From NCBI GenBank assembly GCA_937881505.1, contig CALGEM010000295.1:1-14269 (forward strand): DNA of 14,269 nucleotides, given 5' to 3'. The stretch comes from an uncultured euryarchaeote. Lineage in GTDB: Archaea > Thermoplasmatota > Poseidoniia > Poseidoniales > Poseidoniaceae. The notes under the pieces were generated by a model. The model saw only the letters and a list, made by a program, of their open reading frames with translations. It did no database searches and was not told the origin of the DNA. This document shows, piece after piece, positions 12,511-14,269 of this stretch (position 1 is its first letter; the number at the start of each line of letters is the position of its first letter). Both the position numbers and the translations under genes were made by a program.

Positions 12511-14127
12511 GGTCAAGACTTCGGTCAAACTCGCTTGAACATCCGCGAGTAAATTGATGAACGCCTCGTTTGGCACGTTCCGAGAAAGGCGTACGGAAAG
12601 ACTGGTTTTAGCCTGTGTGCCACTGTTTCGTATACCGAAAGAGGCCACGCCAACCTCCGAGGTTCCGTGAACGAGCAAAAGGTGTTCTTCCCCCTCAATG
12701 CGACGTCGCTGGGCTTCAAAACCCAGGCCCTGCAGGGTACTGAGCAACCGCTGCTCTGTCTTCGCAAACACGTCAGCATTGGCGTGCCAGCGTTCTCGGT
12801 GGCTTTCTTTGATGGAATTCCGCTGCTTCCACCCTCGCTCAAAGGAATCCCCGTCCGCAGCAGAGGCCGCCAAGAGCACTGCACACAACGTAGCCGCACC
12901 GTCCCCCACCAAACTCCATGTTGCGTCAAGGTGAGGATGGGGCGCAGGGAGGACGACATGGCCGGAATCTTCGATGCCGCACACCGCTGGCATCGTGGCC
13001 TGTTCAAGCCATCCGCCCGAGGCAGGACGAAGTGAAAACGAGAGCCAGCGGTCGCCAACGGCCGTTTCGGCACAGGTGTTGGCGCCGTTCAAGGATTGGA
13101 CATGGCCGAGCAGCGCAACATCCGATTCGATGCTGGCCGCAAATCGCCATGCGTGTTGCCTCCCTGCTCCAAGGAGCATGGCCGCCATGGCGTCGCCGTC
13201 AACGATGGCGAAGCCGTCGGGCGTGGATTCCACGAAGAGGCATCGGTCACCGTCCCCGTCCAGCGCCACGCCGACCAACTGCCCCGCTTTCGCTCGTGGA
13301 AGCGAGCTGATGAGTGCGTGGTCAGAGGCCGCCGCCTCCTCAAACGTCCATGTTTGGGTGGGTGAAAAGTCACCGGCACCGCATTGGTGGTTGAGGACGC
13401 CTTCGGGCGAATCCACGCGGTGGCAGTTCACGCCTTGTGCGGTCAGGAACGGTACGAGCCATGCGGCGGCAAAGCCATTGGCTCCGTCCACGTACAACGT
13501 GGGTGCCACCCGGGAAGTTGCTTGACCGCTCCACGGGCCGAAGAGTGAGACGAACGCCCCCCAGCGTTGCTTCATCCAGTCGGGATGGGCGGTAAGTCCC
13601 CAGCCGGTGTGAACTTCGTCAGCGGCCATCAAGCGTTCTCGGTCAACCAAATCCACTTCGCGATCTTCTTCAGCCAGTTGCCGTATCGTTTGGCTGACTT
13701 CAGTCTCATAAGCACGCGTGGATTTGTAGCCGTAGGCATCGAAGACCTTGATGCCCGAATCGCTGACCGGGTTGTGACTGGCGGTGATCATGCACCCCAT
13801 CCTGGCATTGAATGCGAGCACGGCGTGGTGGAGGGTGGGCGTGGCGCACGCGTCAATGTGAACGACATGACTTCCCGTCAATCGAAGCCCAAGGGTCAAG
13901 GAAGCGACCAATGCGGCGTTGTGTGGGCGCTGGTCCCATCCAATGACGACCGTGTTGCCTTCACCGGGCAGCGCCGGCTGGCTGTAGGAAAGGGCTTCGC
14001 CGACCAGTCGCATGAAGGCCGGCGTCAACGTCCGGTCCTGTTCAAGACGGTCGATGGCCGTCGCCTCGTCAACCTCCTCGAGCGATGTTTGGCCGCGAAT
14101 ACCATCGGTGCCAAAAAAGGACGTCAT
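12502..14127 (-). CDS. glmM: Alpha-D-phosphohexomutase, probably phosphoglucosamine mutase
   Basis: A 541-residue member of the phosphoglucomutase/phosphomannomutase superfamily, which moves phosphate between C6 and C1 of a sugar through a phosphoserine. Numbered from the ATG at 14127: FFGTDGIRG (4-12); the active-site loop TASHNP (115-120) with S117 as phosphoserine; the metal loop DGDGDR (290-295) with D290, D292 and D294; the sugar-binding loop GIEDSGH (384-390); and the phosphate-binding loop IRNSGT (499-504). The FGTDGIRG start favours the phosphoglucosamine mutase branch, and the GlmU-like gene 9 bases upstream supports UDP-GlcNAc synthesis, but phosphomannomutase activity cannot be excluded. 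It is longer than the usual 445-460 residues. The phosphate loop has Gln where Glu is usual (SGTQ), and the sugar loop reads EDSGH, not the common E(E/Q/M)SGH. The frame opens with a TTG at 14133, but a GAGGG site seven bases before the ATG at 14127 supports the shorter form. Confidence 0.88.
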   Translation of the reverse strand: MTSFFGTDGIRGQTSLEEVDEATAIDRLEQDRTLTPAFMRLVGEALSYSQPALPGEGNTVVIGWDQRPHNAALVASLTLGLRLTGSHVVHIDACATPTLHHAVLAFNARMGCMITASHNPVSDSGIKVFDAYGYKSTRAYETEVSQTIRQLAEEDREVDLVDRERLMAADEVHTGWGLTAHPDWMKQRWGAFVSLFGPWSGQATSRVAPTLYVDGANGFAAAWLVPFLTAQGVNCHRVDSPEGVLNHQCGAGDFSPTQTWTFEEAAASDHALISSLPRAKAGQLVGVALDGDGDRCLFVESTPDGFAIVDGDAMAAMLLGAGRQHAWRFAASIESDVALLGHVQSLNGANTCAETAVGDRWLSFSLRPASGGWLEQATMPAVCGIEDSGHVVLPAPHPHLDATWSLVGDGAATLCAVLLAASAADGDSFERGWKQRNSIKESHRERWHANADVFAKTEQRLLSTLQGLGFEAQRRRIEGEEHLLLVHGTSEVGVASFGIRNSGTQAKTSLSVRLSRNVPNEAFINLLADVQASLTEVLTDD

Positions 14128-14133
14128 GTACAA

Positions 14134-14138
14134 CCCTC
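14134..14138 (-). promoter_or_regulatory. Shine-Dalgarno site for the mutase, overlapping the upstream stop
   Basis: Read on the minus strand this is GAGGG. It starts inside the TGA stop of the upstream hexapeptide-repeat gene (14139-14137) and lies about seven bases before the ATG at 14127. It picks that ATG over the TTG at 14133, and it implies coupled translation of the two genes. Confidence 0.6.
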
Positions 14139-14269
14139 ATCGGTGGAGACTGTCCGCCTCGTGCACGCCGGTCACGGTGACATTGGGCCACACAACGCTG
14201 TTGCATCCAAGCACAACACCTGGATTCATGACGCTGTTGCACCCCGTTGCGACACCTTCGCCCAGAACA
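14137..14269 (-). CDS. C-terminal tail of a hexapeptide-repeat (left-handed beta-helix) enzyme, probably GlmU-like
   Basis: Only the last 43 codons and the TGA stop are inside the window; the gene enters from the right edge. The translation shows the six-residue rhythm of a left-handed parallel beta-helix: VLGEGV, ATGCNS, VMNPGV, VLGCNS, VVWPNV, then a short terminal VTVTGVHEADSLHR. The TGxNSxxNPGV-xLGxNS pattern resembles the acyltransferase end of archaeal bifunctional sugar-1-phosphate nucleotidylyltransferase/acetyltransferases, which make UDP-GlcNAc. The phosphohexomutase lies 9 bases downstream on the same strand, with its ribosome-binding site overlapping this stop, which supports a shared pathway: the mutase gives glucosamine-1-phosphate and this enzyme would acetylate it and add UMP. 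Other beta-helix acyltransferases or sugar nucleotidylyltransferases remain possible because the catalytic part is not visible. Confidence 0.7.
   Translation of the reverse strand, partial: VLGEGVATGCNSVMNPGVVLGCNSVVWPNVTVTGVHEADSLHR

Noticed and set aside
14128..14133. TTG start of the mutase two codons upstream
   Set aside because: The GAGGG site has proper spacing to the ATG at 14127 and is too close to the TTG.
1..14269. CRISPR arrays, insertion sequences, tRNA or rRNA genes, phage genes
   Set aside because: I looked for regular repeats, transposase motifs, terminal inverted repeats and tRNA-like arms on both strands and saw none; coding sequence fills nearly the whole window.

Overview
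The window is a densely coded stretch, roughly high-50s percent GC by eye, with nine protein genes and no RNA gene, CRISPR array or insertion sequence that I can see. Two genes run off the edges. The gene mix fits a free-living heterotrophic prokaryote. My best guess is a marine planktonic euryarchaeon of the Marine Group II (Poseidoniales) type. The clues are an archaeal-style pairing of a phosphohexomutase with a GlmU-like left-handed beta-helix enzyme, a eukaryote/bacteria-like protein-maintenance set, very short intergenic gaps, and a huge lineage-specific membrane protein. This is inference from protein style; no taxonomic marker such as rRNA or a ribosomal protein is present.

Left block, minus strand (1-2269): cyclophilin peptidyl-prolyl isomerase, then an isoaspartyl peptidase/asparaginase, then a type IB DNA topoisomerase cut by the left edge. 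The first two are almost certainly co-translated: a near-perfect Shine-Dalgarno (GAGGTGA) for the peptidase, which starts with TTG, overlaps the cyclophilin stop codon. A glutathione peroxidase (2358-2810, +) diverges from this block. It meets a convergent NmrA/NDUFA9-like NAD(P)-binding protein (2811-3743, -) with no base between the two stop codons. Cyclophilin, isoaspartyl peptidase and peroxidase together look like a small protein-repair and oxidative-damage neighbourhood.

Centre (3923-6967, +): a DEAD-box RNA helicase with a long basic, glycine/glutamine/asparagine-rich tail, followed 39 bases later by a PIN-domain protein fused to a helical, TPR-like C-terminal half. Together they suggest an RNA-remodelling and RNA-cleavage pair. 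An ATP-type phosphoenolpyruvate carboxykinase (6936-8537, -) converges on the PIN gene with a 32-base overlap of the coding ends.

Right block: diverging from the carboxykinase, a 1272-residue polytopic membrane protein (8687-12505, +) of unknown function has about 35 candidate membrane helices in two arrays separated by a charged loop. It converges on an alpha-D-phosphohexomutase, probably a phosphoglucosamine mutase (12502-14127, -). The two genes share the four bases TTAA inside a perfect 14-base palindrome, so both proteins end in Asp-Asp. Just upstream of the mutase, in the same operon, is the C-terminal tail of a hexapeptide-repeat enzyme (14137 to the right edge), which fits the next steps of UDP-GlcNAc synthesis.

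No gene-free stretch exceeds 300 bases. The two longest gaps (3744-3922 and 8538-8686) are described below. The window has no obvious defence island or mobile element. The least explained items are the giant membrane protein and the PIN-helical fusion.
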